Source: JAFGKK01 sp964521085
GTDB lineage: Bacteria; Chloroflexota; Anaerolineae; Anaerolineales; RBG-16-64-43
DNA: 64,000 nt
NCBI GenBank assembly: GCA_964521085.1
Contig: CAZFPL010000003.1
Location: forward strand, 1 to 64,000
Direction: 5' to 3'
Both the position numbers and the translations under genes were made by a program. Of this stretch, positions 61,993 through 64,000 are shown one piece after another; position 1 is the first letter of the stretch, and each line of letters starts with the position of its first letter. The notes beneath the pieces are model-generated. The model did no database searches. It was not told the DNA's origin and was given only the letters and a program-made list of their open reading frames with translations.

Positions 61993-62994
61993 TCAGTTTT
62001 TGTTCTCTGGAATTATATCCTGCGCGGGAAAGGATGGCGCATTCGCCATCCGAAGGGAAAAAAGATCCGGCGAAATTATTTTTCCCAGGCGCGGATCGAT
62101 CGAGAACGGAAGAATCCAGACGCGGCGGACGCCGCGCCGGTCGATGTCCACCCAGGCCAGTTCCCCCCACCGGACGGATTCCGGTTCCTGTTGATCGAAC
62201 ACGGCGTTTCCCAGACTATACAAGACCAGCGTCTTATCCATCCATTCCATTTGCTGGACGACATGAGGATGATGCCCCCAGAGAATATCGGCATGCGAGT
62301 CGGCAAGGGCGCGCGCGACCCGAAGCTGAAGGGCGTCGCGCCCCGATTGATATTCCATCCCCCAGTGAAGGGAAATTACGATGATTTTTCCCGTCTCGTC
62401 CGCCCTGCGGACGGTGCGTTCCAGATTTGCCAATCCGGCAGGCGATACGTCGTTTGTGTAATCCAATGCGAGGAAGAGAATCTCGATTCCCTTCACATTG
62501 ATTTCCAGCGGAGCGGATGGGGCGCCCAGGGTGTGGATCCCTAGCGATGAAAGAATTTCGCGGGTGCATTTCACTCCCTCCTGGCCGGCATCCAGCGAAT
62601 GGTTGTTGGCCGTCGAGAGGATATCCATGCCCGCGGAAGACAGCGCCGCGACGGCTTCGGGCGGCGCCGCAAGCGACCGCTGATCGGTGGAGGCGGGCGA
62701 TTCGCAGCCGATGGGAGATTCCAGGTTCGCCATGGCGAGATCGGCGGATCGGGTGAAGAAATGCAGGGAACGCAATGTCGAATCCCAATCTCCCTGCGCG
62801 TGCGCTTCCGCCACCCCCCTGCCCAGCATGAGGTCGCCAAGGAAGACCAGGCTCACAGCGGGTTCATAGGTGCTGGCGGATGAAAGGAGTGCGACAAGCA
62901 CGGATAACGCGAAACAGCGCACCGCTGGGGTGCGCTGTTTGTGAATCGGATGGAACGTGCGGAGGATATTCGCCAACACCGAAATAATCCTCAC
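61993..62994 (-). CDS. CapA-family (PGA synthesis-type) metallophosphoesterase-like protein
   Basis: 333 aa if started at GTG 62994; the N-terminus is uncertain because a strong hairpin (62912-62940) lies within the first 28 codons and no good ribosome site is seen. A hydrophobic segment (about 29-41) suggests export or anchoring. Family motifs: FLGDLMLGRG, LAMANLESPI, STANNHSLDAG, VISLHWGMEYQ, DILWGHHPHVVQ. Relatives participate in poly-gamma-glutamate or capsule synthesis, or in polysaccharide handling. No other PGA genes are nearby, so the role is open. Confidence 0.88.
   Translation of the reverse strand: MRIISVLANILRTFHPIHKQRTPAVRCFALSVLVALLSSASTYEPAVSLVFLGDLMLGRGVAEAHAQGDWDSTLRSLHFFTRSADLAMANLESPIGCESPASTDQRSLAAPPEAVAALSSAGMDILSTANNHSLDAGQEGVKCTREILSSLGIHTLGAPSAPLEINVKGIEILFLALDYTNDVSPAGLANLERTVRRADETGKIIVISLHWGMEYQSGRDALQLRVARALADSHADILWGHHPHVVQQMEWMDKTLVLYSLGNAVFDQQEPESVRWGELAWVDIDRRGVRRVWILPFSIDPRLGKIISPDLFSLRMANAPSFPAQDIIPENKN
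62912..62940 (-). terminator. perfect 12-bp hairpin downstream of the DUF3160 gene
   Basis: AAACAGCGCACC (62912-62923) and GGTGCGCTGTTT (62929-62940) are exact complements with a 5-nt loop. On the minus strand it lies about 100 nt after the DUF3160 stop codon and ends in only three T, so it is terminator-like but weak. It overlaps the assumed 5' part of the CapA gene. Confidence 0.55.
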
Positions 62995-63037
62995 CCCGGA
63001 TTTCTACCGGTTCCCTGCCGATTGTTGAACCCCCCGG

Positions 63038-64000
63038 CTACGAGATGATAAAAAGCGACGTCCAATCCGGAGCGGGAGGCGCGGTGCCGCCTTCCACCAT
63101 CGCCTGCCAGGTTTCGTCGGTCATCCGGTCCGCGGGCGGAACGGTGAATTCGTAGTAGGTGAACACGGCGCCGACCCCGACCCGGTAGGGAGAATCGGGG
63201 AGAACCACGATGATCATGGTCGGCTGACCGACGCCCTCTTCCAGAACGAGGAGATTTCCCGCCTTGTCGATGCCGGTGGCGACGTCGGCGACAAGCGCGG
63301 CCTTCTGGTCCGAGAGGTCGCGATAACTGTCATCCCCCTCGCGGTCCGCGGCGGCTAACGTGAACGCTTCCAGCGTTCCGCCGAAGTACTCGATCCGCCA
63401 GTATTCTTCATTGGTGATGGCCTGGCCGGCAAGTTCTTTCTCAGAGATTGTTTGCAGGAATGCCAGCAGGTCGATCAGGTTCTCCAGATTTCCGCGCGTG
63501 GTTTCCGACAGCAGATTCCTGCCTGCCAGGCCGGATTGCGTCATCATCGCAAGCGCGCGCAGCCGCGCATACGCTTCCGGATTCGGCTCCACGTATCCGT
63601 GCGGGGGTTCGGGCTGCCCCCCGCCGCCCATCTCGGCCATGACCTGTTTGGTGTACAGGATCGTATCGTGCTTGAGTTCGGTCCAGGAAGCAAGCGCCGT
63701 GTGCAGATCCTTGCGGGTCCAAGCCTGATTCTGCATGAACGCCGGGTAGCGATTGTCCTTCGCCGCGATCAACGGCTGGAAGGAATAGAGCCAGGAGTAA
63801 TACAGGTTCTGGGTCCAGGTATCGACCTGTAAGGCCGCGATTTCTCCCTGGACTTTGTTCATCTGTTTATTAAAGTTCTCATATTGATCCTCGCCCATCC
63901 CGCGCAGAAGCGACAATGCCTCATCCGAACCCAGGGCGGCGAAGAAATCAAGCGCTTTGGGCAACCCGCGTGGATTGTCCTGGGTGCCCACATTGCGCCA
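63038..64000 (-). CDS. DUF3160-family protein, C-terminal part (cut by window edge)
   Basis: The frame is open to base 64000, so only the last 320 or so residues are present and the N-terminus lies outside. The sequence (WRNVGTQDNPRGLPKALDFF, ALQVDTWTQNLYYSWLYSFQ, WTRKDLHTALASWTELKHDTI, GYVEPNPEAY) matches the conserved DUF3160 family found in Chloroflexota and other environmental bacteria. Members are usually secreted, of unknown function. The C-terminal half has beta-rich character (GDDSYRDL, TGIDKAGNLLVLEEGVGQPT, PYRVGVGAVFTYYEF). No catalytic motif is evident. Confidence 0.88.
   Translation of the reverse strand, partial: WRNVGTQDNPRGLPKALDFFAALGSDEALSLLRGMGEDQYENFNKQMNKVQGEIAALQVDTWTQNLYYSWLYSFQPLIAAKDNRYPAFMQNQAWTRKDLHTALASWTELKHDTILYTKQVMAEMGGGGQPEPPHGYVEPNPEAYARLRALAMMTQSGLAGRNLLSETTRGNLENLIDLLAFLQTISEKELAGQAITNEEYWRIEYFGGTLEAFTLAAADREGDDSYRDLSDQKAALVADVATGIDKAGNLLVLEEGVGQPTMIIVVLPDSPYRVGVGAVFTYYEFTVPPADRMTDETWQAMVEGGTAPPAPDWTSLFIIS

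Overview
The window looks like a chromosomal segment of a Chloroflexota bacterium, probably Anaerolineae-like, and probably from a metagenome or draft assembly. Reasons: surface proteins with Thr/Pro-rich linkers, a DUF3160-type protein, a B12-dependent ribonucleotide reductase with NrdR, a pyrophosphate-type phosphofructokinase, kinase/FHA signalling and high GC. This placement is inference; there is no rRNA marker. One scaffold gap of 100 N lies at 45643-45742, flanked by identical 55-bp ends, so it is almost certainly an unmerged contig overlap.

Layout. 1-6427: end of a tRNA-dihydrouridine synthase gene, then a minus-strand block of an acetyltransferase, a VOC protein and two tandem secreted metallopeptidase paralogues. 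A 2.04-kb tandem duplication made the paralogues and left a VOC gene remnant between them. 6605-10211: a cytoplasmic GH13 amylase convergent with a PucR-type regulator. 10369-23966: the main landmark, a 13.6-kb branched-chain amino acid cluster (ilvD-ilvB-ilvN-ilvC-leuA-methyltransferase-leuC-leuD-cimA-leuB1-leuB2). It is preceded by an Ile/Leu/Val-rich leader peptide and an attenuator hairpin. CimA supplies 2-oxobutyrate for isoleucine; IlvBNCD complete Ile and Val; LeuABCD make leucine. A class I methyltransferase is translationally coupled inside the leucine section.

24153-35360: a channel-like RCK protein without the usual K+ filter, a TPR/zinc-peptidase membrane protein, nrdR-nrdJ, rplY, an MBL hydrolase, an ECF sigma factor with a small membrane protein, and a SerA-type dehydrogenase. 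35473-44286: greA-lysS with a small downstream gene, a membrane-anchored GH3 homologue lacking its catalytic residues, a Ser/Thr kinase divergent from an FHA-winged-helix regulator, tRNA-Pro(GGG), and hisS followed at once by tRNA-His. 44287-48571: an accessory-looking stretch with a beta-helix lipoprotein (broken only by the N gap), gene debris and a tyrosine recombinase.

48572-59205: an unknown gene, PPi-PFK with an archaeal-type class I aldolase, then a cation-homeostasis cluster (unknown 369-aa protein, APC permease, type II P-type ATPase, two RCK proteins). 59223-64000: a GAF/HD-GYP protein, a DUF4380-like protein, a CapA-family protein and the C-terminal part of a DUF3160 protein. Three kinds of intergenic inverted repeat lie between operons or genes (8477-8606 and 59104-59205; 21671-21789; 23995-24119). 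No CRISPR array, rRNA or complete insertion sequence was seen.
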